Assembly: GCA_015232165.1 (NCBI GenBank)
Contig: JADGAE010000028.1
Span: forward strand, 1-12,365
Origin: Nitrospirota bacterium
Lineage (GTDB): Bacteria; Nitrospirota; Thermodesulfovibrionia; Thermodesulfovibrionales; Magnetobacteriaceae
Direction of reading: 5' to 3'
Length of the DNA: 12,365 nucleotides
Shown in pieces: positions 5,614 through 12,365 of the stretch (its first letter is position 1; each line of letters starts with the position of its first letter). Made by a program: the position numbers and the translations under genes. The notes below the pieces were generated by a model that saw only the letters and a list, made by a program, of their open reading frames with translations, searched no databases and was not told the origin of the DNA.

Positions 5614-8600
5614 TTTTTACCTCCCGTTCAATAGTTAATACCTCGTCGTCGGTCAACCCCAACTGCCTCTGCTTTCCTTTCAAGAAGGTTCTGTCATCCG
5701 GTATGAATATCCAGGAACATGACTTAAACGCCTCTTTGTACTGCTTGTATAGCTCTTCTTTATCGGGCTCTTTATCGACAATGTACAAGGCTTCTGTTAC
5801 CAATTTTTCGGACGTCTCAGGCCTAAGTCCATGACGATTGACTCCTTTGCTTATGAGTGCAGCCTTGTCTCTAACCCCTCTTTCGACTACCAATATCGAA
5901 AGTTCTTTTTTAAAGGCTGCCTCGTTGGGGGTAGTGTCCTCATCTTTAGGCGGGTTGACAGGATCGCCTATGTTTTCAGGTATGTTCTCAGGCACCTCAA
6001 GATTATGCTTCTGTCTGTACTCCTCGATAATGTCTAGCTGTCTCTTGAACTCGGGATTGGCCTCCATGTCATCGAGAGATTTCTTTAGATTATTAAGGTA
6101 TTCCTCAAGGCGTAGCCACAGTGCTTCCTTGTCTTTCTTTGTCTTTAGGGAGCCCGCTATTTTATCGACGAGCCTTACAAGTACCTCAAGCGGGGTCTCG
6201 TTGGCCGTGAGGTTGTCTATGTCTTTACTTACCTGTATAGCGATTAAGTGGGACTCAACGTCGGGCCAGTTTCTAGTAAGCTTGTCGAATGTTTTTTGTC
6301 TACTTCGCTCGTCGTGATATATCAGGTAGATATAGTCATAGCCCGAGACCGTATCAGGTCTCTGTACCAGAAAGTCAAATATCCTTCCCAACAGGACGTA
6401 GGACTCTGCCTGGCGTTTTATATCAGCCTTCCTGTCATCAGGAAAGATGTCCGGAAAGTCGATACTTACGTCGGTACTGCGGGGCTTTACGGACAGGTAG
6501 CTCTGTCTGTAGGCATCCAGTACGGTTATCTTATGCAGGGGGAAGGCCAGATACTCCGACGCAAATATGATCCTGTAGACATCTGACAGTCTGTTCATAT
6601 GGGAGAGATTGCCTCCCTGGGCGTAGTTCTTTATGGCGTAGATTTTTTCAATAAGCGCCTGCATGTTAGGATCGCTGTCGGGATTGGACGTCCCCAGCCA
6701 TTCGTGTATGACCCCTTCTCCCACGTCAGGGTCGGAGATTGAGATCATCGGTCTTGACATGAGAATGTAAGAGTTAAGGATGTTGGCCAACCCCTTTGAC
6801 GGGCTCATCAACAGTATGTTTGCTATGGAATATCGCCTGATCTCCGAACACTTGTCCTTACATTTATTCAGAAGGGTTATGATAAAGTCTTCCTGTTTTA
6901 GCTCGACAATATTTAATATCCTGGCCTCATCTATAACGGTGCCACTGCTGTCTTTTTTTGCAAAGTGACGGGTGATGTCATTCATTATGCTTACGGCGTA
7001 GACGGAGGGGTCTGAAACGATGGACCTTATCACCTCATATAGACTTACCCTGTTTAGCATCAGGTCGTTAAAGGACTTGTGGGTAAGAACTACGTCTTCG
7101 ATGTCCTGCTTTTTTTGTGAGAACCTGGTTGACAGGCTTGTTATATTGCCCTTGTATCTTGCAAGGCTCTTTCTAAGTATCTCAATTTCGTCCATCACCG
7201 AGCGCGTAACACTGCCGTCATCAAGGCGCAACCCCTTGGCGGTGTCCAGCATATCTATGATTACCCTGTAGGACTCGGCATACAGAGCGGCCTTGGTGTA
7301 ATCTTTGATGCAGTCATAGACCTTGTTTATCCAATCCAGGACGGCAAACCTTTCCCTCCCTATGGTCTCTCGCAGGACGGTGATTGAGGCCGAGTACTTA
7401 TCCTGCATGGCCGTCATATCATCCTGGAGCGACTTGTGCATCCTGTTAAGGGTGGGCAGTTGTTCACCTATATAGCCGGCGAGGTTATTTAAAAAGGCAT
7501 TTGCCATCAGATGCCCCTTGTACTGGTCCTCTACGGTTTTTAGGGTTAACTCCTTTAGTTGATTGATGACGCTGTTTAACTGAAGTATCCCTGTCATCTG
7601 TATTGCCCTGGTCAAGGCCCCCCAGAGTTTTGGGTCTGCGCTAAACTGAAGCATCCTCTTGTACTCGTTGAAGTGCATATCGATGTTGGCTATCTTATTG
7701 GTGTCTTTTTGTGCTATGGTTTCGTGCTTCTTTGTCTCGATAGCGAAGTTGGTCTCGTTTATTATGCTTTTCTTTTCGGGATTTAACAGCGTCTTAAGCA
7801 TATTTACTTTATCCAGTTTGGTTAGGATGTCGCTGTCAACCGGGGTTACTGCATCCTTAAATAGCCATTTTTCAAGGGTGGCAGAGGCCATTTCGTAGGC
7901 CATCATCTCCTCAACCTTGAAGACGGGAAACGACAGAGAGGATAGCCCAAAGGACAGAAACGACTTGGGCTTGACGGACTTCTCAAAAAAGGCCGAACTT
8001 GCCTTCTTGTCAACCCTCAACCCCCTCTTGGTATCGGAGATGTCACTGCCGAATTCCAAAAAGAGGTTAAAGGCAACGACTTCCTCCAATTCACCCCTTA
8101 CAAGAAAATAGCTTCCGGCATCCTGTGTTACGAGATAGCAGTTATCAACAGGGGGCTGTTTTTCATTGATTATCTTCTCTACACCCGGGTCGGGGTATGT
8201 GGAGTTGAAGACGGTATCAGACATGCAGTAGTATTGGAGTTCCTTTAGTGCGCTGTAACAGTTGGCCTTTTTTACGGAATTATCTCCGCCGATGATAAAG
8301 ATACCTGTCAATTTGGCACTTTCAAAGGCATGGCGGGTATTATAGCACAACTCAAGAAAGGAACCGCTTCCCGTTCCACCCATGAAGGAACACACAATGT
8401 ATATATTCAAGATGTGATCACAGGGTTGTTTCAATGTCTGAGAGGTCTTGGTTTTGTTGTCATGTTGCAACACCTTGTTAGCCACACCCACCAGGCTACT
8501 TCTGTACTCGTTTACGCTGTACGTGAAGGCCAGTTTGCCAAACGGTCTTATTCCTCCGGCACCCTCGGGGATGGAGCTTGCGTTTATGGCCAGACTTGGG

Positions 8601-8893
8601 TCCAGCCAGGTAGCGGCCTTTTTCTTTATTAATGCTGCATCGGCCTTGGTTATTCCTCCGGAGAGTTCTATTCGTTCGGCCGCGCTGAATTTCAGGTTGT
8701 AGCCGAGATACTCGGTAACGGCGTTTGAACCGGCATCGGGCACCAGGTTGGTGTGGGTATCCACGTGGAGGAAGCCGATGCTTGGCAACTGATCCAGGGA
8801 GCCAAACTCCTCGACGATCATCCTTCTTACGTTGAGGAGGACGCTCTTGCCCGCGCCCCCGATCCCTACGATAACTGACGGTGAAAACGACAT
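5603..8893 (-). CDS. large tubulin/FtsZ-like GTPase
   Basis: The 1096-residue protein belongs to the bacterial tubulin-like group (Pfam Tubulin_2; related to the FtsZ-like families described by Makarova and Koonin). The N-terminal nucleotide loop reads V-I-V-G-I-G-G-A-G-K-S (7-17). The family block GAGGIRPFGKLAF is at 111-123 and the tubulin signature GGTGSGSF at 172-179. The position expected for the catalytic T7 loop reads NCYSALKEL (about 211-219), without the NxDxxD of FtsZ. The remaining roughly 800 residues are mostly charged and helical, with coiled-coil-like stretches. The C-terminal 130 residues hold two similar helical units, the last ending LGLTDDEVLTIEREV. No signal peptide or membrane segment is seen, so it should be cytoplasmic. 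Its ATG follows the upstream stop by one base. GTP-driven assembly and a membrane-linked role are inferred. Confidence 0.88.
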   Translation of the reverse strand: MSFSPSVIVGIGGAGKSVLLNVRRMIVEEFGSLDQLPSIGFLHVDTHTNLVPDAGSNAVTEYLGYNLKFSAAERIELSGGITKADAALIKKKAATWLDPSLAINASSIPEGAGGIRPFGKLAFTYSVNEYRSSLVGVANKVLQHDNKTKTSQTLKQPCDHILNIYIVCSFMGGTGSGSFLELCYNTRHAFESAKLTGIFIIGGDNSVKKANCYSALKELQYYCMSDTVFNSTYPDPGVEKIINEKQPPVDNCYLVTQDAGSYFLVRGELEEVVAFNLFLEFGSDISDTKRGLRVDKKASSAFFEKSVKPKSFLSFGLSSLSFPVFKVEEMMAYEMASATLEKWLFKDAVTPVDSDILTKLDKVNMLKTLLNPEKKSIINETNFAIETKKHETIAQKDTNKIANIDMHFNEYKRMLQFSADPKLWGALTRAIQMTGILQLNSVINQLKELTLKTVEDQYKGHLMANAFLNNLAGYIGEQLPTLNRMHKSLQDDMTAMQDKYSASITVLRETIGRERFAVLDWINKVYDCIKDYTKAALYAESYRVIIDMLDTAKGLRLDDGSVTRSVMDEIEILRKSLARYKGNITSLSTRFSQKKQDIEDVVLTHKSFNDLMLNRVSLYEVIRSIVSDPSVYAVSIMNDITRHFAKKDSSGTVIDEARILNIVELKQEDFIITLLNKCKDKCSEIRRYSIANILLMSPSKGLANILNSYILMSRPMISISDPDVGEGVIHEWLGTSNPDSDPNMQALIEKIYAIKNYAQGGNLSHMNRLSDVYRIIFASEYLAFPLHKITVLDAYRQSYLSVKPRSTDVSIDFPDIFPDDRKADIKRQAESYVLLGRIFDFLVQRPDTVSGYDYIYLIYHDERSRQKTFDKLTRNWPDVESHLIAIQVSKDIDNLTANETPLEVLVRLVDKIAGSLKTKKDKEALWLRLEEYLNNLKKSLDDMEANPEFKRQLDIIEEYRQKHNLEVPENIPENIGDPVNPPKDEDTTPNEAAFKKELSILVVERGVRDKAALISKGVNRHGLRPETSEKLVTEALYIVDKEPDKEELYKQYKEAFKSCSWIFIPDDRTFLKGKQRQLGLTDDEVLTIEREVKNEQ

Positions 8894-8894
8894 C

Positions 8895-9227
8895 TTACAC
8901 CCCCCTTGGTCTTGTTACGATGAGATAGACCATGTCAAAGATGAGTGCCAAGACCAGGATAATCAGCGCAATTATGGTGCTGTAAAACCCCAACAGGTCC
9001 AATGATGCAATGACCCAGGCCAGCATAAGAGAGGCGCTTAAGAAGACAGCTCCGTACTTGGCATGTTCTATATGTGGGTTTATAAGGTGATAGATGAGCC
9101 TTGTAAAACCGAAATAGAGCAGCCCAAAGAACACACAAAAGGCTACCGCAATGATGTACTCGTTTGTGGTCAGTATTAACGGTGGGGAGGTCTCAACAAC
9201 GACCTCCCATAAAAAGGTTCTGAACAT
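8895..9227 (-). CDS. small three-helix membrane protein
   Basis: This 110-residue protein is not one I recognise. Hydrophobic segments at about 22-45, 58-78 and 82-104 predict three transmembrane helices with short loops and a basic C-terminal tail (R-P-R-G-V). GGAGG lies just upstream of the ATG and directly after the caspase stop codon, and its own stop is one base from the tubulin-like start. Such close packing suggests stoichiometric production and coupled translation. It could anchor the tubulin-like protein to the membrane or link it to envelope partners. This is inference from position only. Confidence 0.8.
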   Translation of the reverse strand: MFRTFLWEVVVETSPPLILTTNEYIIAVAFCVFFGLLYFGFTRLIYHLINPHIEHAKYGAVFLSASLMLAWVIASLDLLGFYSTIIALIILVLALIFDMVYLIVTRPRGV

Positions 9228-9239
9228 ATATGTCCTCCT

Positions 9240-10565
9240 TTATTTAGCTAACTTTATGTTCCAGTCTTTATTATCGGCCACAGCCTGTGGAATCTGCGAT
9301 TTACCTTTTTTTTCTTTAAATACCCTTTCGGTAACGATTGGTTTAGCGTAGCTAAAAGCATTGGCAACACTGCCTTTGTTTTGTTTCAAACCATTGATTA
9401 GGTAGTGAGTGAAATAACTGTTATCAACTGAAGCATCCTCCCATGATTGTTCGCCAGGGCCACTTGCACTTATCAATACCTTGCCCCAGCCGTTAGATGA
9501 GAAGCTGGTTGTTGGTTCTTCCAACACTATATCTTTTGCACCTAACATACTTGCTTTTTGTTCCTTACTCATACCATCGTTGTAGTCTTCAGCTCCCAGT
9601 GATTTTGCAGTCTCGGAATAAAAGCCGTTTATACCACTATAGGCACCACCACTGAAACAGGTATCAAGTATAGCAACAAACCTCTTGGCTTTCATTCCCT
9701 GTATAAAATCACCAAGATGCTTTTTGCCGGTTATAGCCGTCTTCCATATTTCTTCCCTTGGCTCAGGTACTGAATCATAGGCTATAACACTAATATTGCC
9801 ATCTTTATCAGAAGGAGAACCATGACTACTTATGTATAAAACCACGAGGTCGTCTTCTTGCGCCCTGTCTTTTATGTTAGCCAAGGCATTTGCTATATTA
9901 TCCCTTGTAGCATCCTCGTTTAACAGTATAGTTGTATTATTCTTGGAAAACCCACCCCTTGATGGATCAACAAGATAGCGATAAAAGTCACTTGCGTCCT
10001 TTTTGGCATAGTCAAGTTTTCTTATTCTGTATTTGAAATTTCCTATCCCTACGACGAGTGCATATCTGTTTTTGATTGGGCCTGGAGGACCGGCGCTCTT
10101 CTTTACGGTGGTTTTTTTGGCTGCCTCCAGCATCATCTCCGAGAGCTTCTTGCTCCAGCCTGGTACGGCGACATTTTCAGGGTCTACGGGGGAAACCCAC
10201 TTGACACCCACCGTCTGTTGAGCCAGAGAAAAGGCCACATCCACCTCGTCTTCGTTCAGATACGAACCCTTAAGCTGTATCCGTCCGAACCTGTCTATCT
10301 CCACATAGCCATCTCTGACGTTGTTCTTCTTAAACAAATCGTTGATCGCAGCTACGTGACGCCCTGTAATTGGCGAGGAAGGATTTGGGTTTACCTGTGC
10401 CGAGGTAGCTGCCAGACCTGGCGAGACCGGAGATGGAGGTGATACCTCCGGTTGGCCATAAGACTGCATCCCCACCCCTGAAACACTTTGCATCGGGATA
10501 CATTGCAGCAGTAAAAACGTAACCGAAATAAGGCAGGCAACTAACAACAAATAACTCTTTTTCAT
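9240..10565 (-). CDS. caspase-like (peptidase C14) protein with BON-like module and export signal
   Basis: The 441-residue protein has a basic N-terminus and a hydrophobic segment (5-21) ending at C22 in LLLQC. This looks like a lipoprotein signal, although Gln before the cysteine is unusual. A Pro/Ser-rich spacer spans about 36-66. A BON-like alpha/beta module follows at about 68-130 (G-R-I-Q-L-K-G-x-Y and a closing V-G-V-K-W-V). The caspase/p20-like domain starts at about 166 with YALVVGIGNFKY. The catalytic histidine is H248 in YISSHGS and the cysteine is C303 in ILDTCFSGG, so the dyad is intact. GEQSWED (371-377) fits the family's later substrate-pocket region. Export would place a cysteine peptidase in the periplasm or outer membrane. 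If the hydrophobic segment is instead a membrane anchor, the location is similar. AGGAGG lies nine bases before the ATG. Confidence 0.88.
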   Translation of the reverse strand: MKKSYLLLVACLISVTFLLLQCIPMQSVSGVGMQSYGQPEVSPPSPVSPGLAATSAQVNPNPSSPITGRHVAAINDLFKKNNVRDGYVEIDRFGRIQLKGSYLNEDEVDVAFSLAQQTVGVKWVSPVDPENVAVPGWSKKLSEMMLEAAKKTTVKKSAGPPGPIKNRYALVVGIGNFKYRIRKLDYAKKDASDFYRYLVDPSRGGFSKNNTTILLNEDATRDNIANALANIKDRAQEDDLVVLYISSHGSPSDKDGNISVIAYDSVPEPREEIWKTAITGKKHLGDFIQGMKAKRFVAILDTCFSGGAYSGINGFYSETAKSLGAEDYNDGMSKEQKASMLGAKDIVLEEPTTSFSSNGWGKVLISASGPGEQSWEDASVDNSYFTHYLINGLKQNKGSVANAFSYAKPIVTERVFKEKKGKSQIPQAVADNKDWNIKLAK

Positions 10566-10631
10566 AATAACATACCTCCTGATTTAAGCTGATGAGGGGA
10601 GCAAGGCTCCCCCCACCTTTTTGTATGTGCG
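10566..10631 (-). promoter_or_regulatory. intercistronic hairpin before the caspase gene
   Basis: This 66-base gap is the widest inside the operon. It holds a perfect 7-bp stem with a 3-base loop (GGGGAGC 10596-10602, GCTCCCC 10606-10612) and the caspase ribosome site AGGAGG (10580-10575). On the minus strand no T tract follows the stem, so it is more likely an mRNA-stability or partial-attenuation element than a full terminator. On the plus strand TTTTT does follow, but no plus-strand gene needs it. Confidence 0.5.
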
Positions 10632-11330
10632 TTAATTTTTAACGGTGACCTCAGCCTCGCGCCTGTCAGTCTGGCCCTTGTATGACACCTCGTAGATGAA
10701 CTTATATCGCCCCTCCGGCAGGTCCTTATGAATAGGAAATGGTCCTTCAACCTTTCTTGTCCCGGGGTCTATTGTCTTTTTTTGACTATATGGCTCTTTG
10801 TTAAGCTCATTAGCATTGCCGTCTTTATCGTAATATACAATAGAGAACGACTCCGTTACGCTCATGTCTTTTGCACCCGCTTCCATGACATAGTATGCAC
10901 CTGAGAGGGTAACTTCTTTTCCTGGCGGTACGGTAGAAGGTGAAATGTTGAACTTCTCCAGCTTTACCAAGGTGCCTTTCTTAGGGTCATAGTTGATTGA
11001 CTTTGCGGTTTCCTGGTAATTTGCCGCCTGCCTATTGGATACGTTAAAGTAATAGTTTATGCACTTACCCCATGCAAGGGCAAAGGCCACGGTGCCGCCT
11101 GCTATGGCACCCTTGACGGCGCCTCTTCCGCCTCCAGTCAATCCCCCTAATATGCCACCTGCAATGGCACCGCCCACCGTGTTGGCGATTATACACTCAT
11201 CCTTTGCCGCATTACGTTCTTCATCGGTCATGTCTTCAGGCCGCTTGGACGACATGGGGATACATGATGTAAATAAAAACGCCGTTATTACAAGCAGCGC
11301 GACCAAGTTATGTCTCTTGCTGATCTTCAT
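10632..11330 (-). CDS. glycine-zipper lipoprotein with C-terminal beta-rich domain
   Basis: The 232-residue protein starts with a basic n-region, a hydrophobic core and the lipobox L19-F-T-S-C23, so it is probably lipidated. Residues 52-80 form a glycine zipper (repeated GG at three- to four-residue spacing: TVGGAIAGGILGG, then GGGRGAVKGAIAGG), running into a hydrophobic stretch to about 88. Such segments insert in or pack against membranes. From about 120 the sequence turns beta-rich with alternating polar and hydrophobic residues and a terminal EVTVKN strand, and may be an immunoglobulin-like fold. The start of the mature form (C-I-P-M-S-S) resembles that of the caspase protein (C-I-P-M-Q-S). 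The start has AGGAGA upstream and is 19 nt from the previous gene. The family is not identified beyond glycine zipper. Confidence 0.8.
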   Translation of the reverse strand: MKISKRHNLVALLVITAFLFTSCIPMSSKRPEDMTDEERNAAKDECIIANTVGGAIAGGILGGLTGGGRGAVKGAIAGGTVAFALAWGKCINYYFNVSNRQAANYQETAKSINYDPKKGTLVKLEKFNISPSTVPPGKEVTLSGAYYVMEAGAKDMSVTESFSIVYYDKDGNANELNKEPYSQKKTIDPGTRKVEGPFPIHKDLPEGRYKFIYEVSYKGQTDRREAEVTVKN

Positions 11331-11349
11331 TGATTGTCTCTCCTTTTGT

Positions 11350-12129
11350 TTAACCTTTATGTCTGAGTTTTATCTGTACCACAAATGACTTCCCTGCATC
11401 TATGAGCGCAGATGGAATAACGCCATAGTTATTACCACTGTCGCTCTCCAATACGATATCCTTGCTGCCAGAACTCTCTAATCTGCAATTGTTAGGAGAG
11501 TAAACGCCATAGCTGGTGCCAATGGCATCCTCGGCAACAATATCTTTAGAACCGCTGGATACCATCAGCATGTGTGGCTTACAGTCAGGTCTTGCCTCAA
11601 CAGGTATACGGTCGGATGCACCGGATAACTCGAAGAATATTGACTCCGTACCCGGCGGATCGACAATGCGCATGGCCGTGCCTTTAGGTATCTCGATTGG
11701 AGTAAAAGGGCTTACAGGCCCGTTAAACAAGTAGTTGGTGTTACCCGTTGGTCCCACATTATACACAGCCAGATTGCCCGGCTTGTTTGACTGTGCAATT
11801 ATCTTTATCCTATCGCCTGTTCTAAACACACGCTTGTCTGAAACCGGCCGTGGAAAGCCGTCAGCAGATATGAGCATCACCGTATACTTGATCCCGATGT
11901 GCGGACCGTATGCAACGTTTACTACATTTCCCGGATCACGTCTTTCAACCCTTGTGGTTTCCGTAACTGTTGTCTTTTTTCTCTCTGTTGATATATTTAC
12001 TTTCGACCCCTCATTTTCAAACAGACCTTTAGCGCCACTGGGCTCGGCACTATAGACTCTTATGCTTCCTGCAAGGGCCAGCATTACTATCGCAACAACA
12101 CTAATCACCCTATAGAACCTGTTACTCAT
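11350..12129 (-). CDS. secreted DUF4384-like protein with internal duplication
   Basis: The 259-residue protein has a signal peptide (hydrophobic 8-21, likely cleavage after Y-S-A28). A DUF4384-like domain spans about 80-170: F-R-T-G-D-R-I-K-I-I-A-Q-S at 102-114, followed by G-N-L-A-V-Y-N and N-Y-L-F-N. Proteins with this domain often accompany caspase-family peptidases, which fits here. The C-terminal third contains two matching units, SSGSKDIVAEDAIGTSYGV (191-209) and SSGSKDIVLESDSGNNYGV (219-237), each preceded by a cysteine (C183, C215). The start is set by GGAGG six bases before the ATG. It is the first gene of the six-gene minus-strand set within the window. A periplasmic ligand-binding or partner-binding role is inferred. 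Confidence 0.78.
   Translation of the reverse strand: MSNRFYRVISVVAIVMLALAGSIRVYSAEPSGAKGLFENEGSKVNISTERKKTTVTETTRVERRDPGNVVNVAYGPHIGIKYTVMLISADGFPRPVSDKRVFRTGDRIKIIAQSNKPGNLAVYNVGPTGNTNYLFNGPVSPFTPIEIPKGTAMRIVDPPGTESIFFELSGASDRIPVEARPDCKPHMLMVSSGSKDIVAEDAIGTSYGVYSPNNCRLESSGSKDIVLESDSGNNYGVIPSALIDAGKSFVVQIKLRHKG
11419..11559 (-). repeat. internal duplication coding for two SSGSKDIV units
   Basis: Codons for residues 191-209 (11559-11503) and 219-237 (11475-11419) of the DUF4384-like protein encode near-identical peptides 28 residues apart. The DNA copies have diverged at many third positions, so the duplication is not recent and the peptide pattern appears to be under selection. Confidence 0.7.
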
Positions 12130-12330
12130 GTGTTACCTCCTTTTTATCTTGAACCTCTTGTTCGCACAAATCCTTCCGCTTTTTACGCTTACCTGGCTCT
12201 TTTTTTTTTAACGTCAAACCATTCTTTACAATGCCCTCCTTATGTTTTTATGGTAGTCCTGCACAAGTAGTGATGACTTTAAACTTACCACCCTCCCCTA
12301 ACCCCTAATGTTGTTGACTTAAGCATAAAG
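12130..12330. promoter_or_regulatory. upstream region of the six-gene operon
   Basis: No gene is supported. On the minus strand it holds a G-rich run (GGGGTTAGGGGAGGG near 12307-12292) and a second SD-like AAGGAGGG at 12240-12233 that serves no visible reading frame. It also has a run of nine A (near 12208-12200). A weak promoter candidate, TTCAAA-18 bases-TATGCT, lies further upstream near 12350-12321. None is strong, so the operon may also continue upstream of the window. Confidence 0.3.
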
Positions 12331-12332
12331 AT

Positions 12333-12365
12333 GTCTGAACCACGATTTGAAGGATTAAGGGATTA
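12333..12365. repeat. start of a possible dispersed degenerate repeat at the window edge
   Basis: GTCTGAACCACGATTTGAAG followed by GATTAAGGGATTA has a seven-to-eight-base rhythm of GATTxA units. It recalls a family of dispersed intergenic repeats seen in many bacteria that begin with TCTGAACCA. It is cut by the window end, so copy structure cannot be judged. Confidence 0.35.

Noticed and set aside
5838..6317. Plus-strand frame of 159 codons opposite the tubulin-like gene
   Set aside because: Serine/leucine-rich antisense shadow of a well-supported coding region; no ribosome site or motif.
8840..8875. Walker A (P-loop) match GxxxxGKS at residues 10-17 of the 1096-aa protein
   Set aside because: The same residues form the first nucleotide loop of tubulin-like proteins (V-x-G-x-G-G-x-G), and the downstream GGTGSGSF fits a tubulin fold, not a P-loop ATPase.
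10530..10535. Perfect lipobox L-V-A-C at cysteine 11 of the caspase protein
   Set aside because: Only ten residues precede it, too short for a lipoprotein signal peptide. Cysteine 22 after the full hydrophobic stretch is the more plausible site.
12130..12240. Small basic reading frame on the minus strand ending just before the DUF4384-like gene, with AAGGAGGG upstream
   Set aside because: It lacks a usable start codon at a workable distance. The nearest ATG opens a two-codon frame, so there is no supported peptide.

Overview
The window looks like a chromosome segment from a Gram-negative bacterium with an outer membrane: two predicted proteins carry lipoprotein-type signals and a third has a classical signal peptide. 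Housekeeping genes are at the left, and an accessory minus-strand operon fills the right. The short GC-rich palindromic repeats, with a core reading roughly GGGGTCAAGGGGACTGGTCC, together with the general gene style remind me of Nitrospirota, in particular the magnetotactic 'Candidatus Magnetobacterium' type. That placement is from memory and cannot be confirmed here.

Left part (1-1400, minus strand): the first codons of a probable serA (3-phosphoglycerate dehydrogenase) run off the left edge. Upstream of it lies a complete class V aminotransferase gene, so the pair probably belongs to serine or glyoxylate metabolism. A pair of inverted REP-like hairpins sits between them. Divergent promoter-like sequences at 1404-1454 separate this unit from the next.

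Centre-left (1404-4301): plus-strand yacL-like PIN/TRAM protein, ispD and ispF (MEP isoprenoid pathway, ispD and ispF overlapping by 34 nt). A stand-alone YgiT-type zinc-finger protein without a visible toxin partner follows, then a minus-strand tRNA-Cys(GCA) with a near-ideal promoter.

Repeat zone (4302-4707, no gene): it contains a well-defined non-autonomous insertion of 177 bp (16-bp perfect terminal inverted repeats, 10-bp perfect target duplication) that landed on the stop codon of the last gene of the right-hand operon and carries a good intrinsic terminator for it. A second copy of its internal palindromic repeat follows ispF.

Right part (4708-12129, all minus strand): six tightly spaced genes. 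In transcription order they encode a secreted DUF4384-like protein with an internal duplication, a glycine-zipper lipoprotein with a C-terminal beta-rich domain, an exported or lipid-anchored caspase-like peptidase with an upstream BON-like module, a three-helix membrane protein, a 1096-residue tubulin/FtsZ-like GTPase, and a membrane-anchored zinc-ribbon/EF-hand-like/TPR protein. Spacings of 19, 66, 12 and 1 nt and an 11-nt overlap make co-expression likely. The set joins a predicted cytoplasmic tubulin-like GTPase to a predicted envelope caspase through two membrane proteins. I regard it as a candidate undescribed envelope-associated cytoskeletal or protease system. Its function is not known from the sequence.
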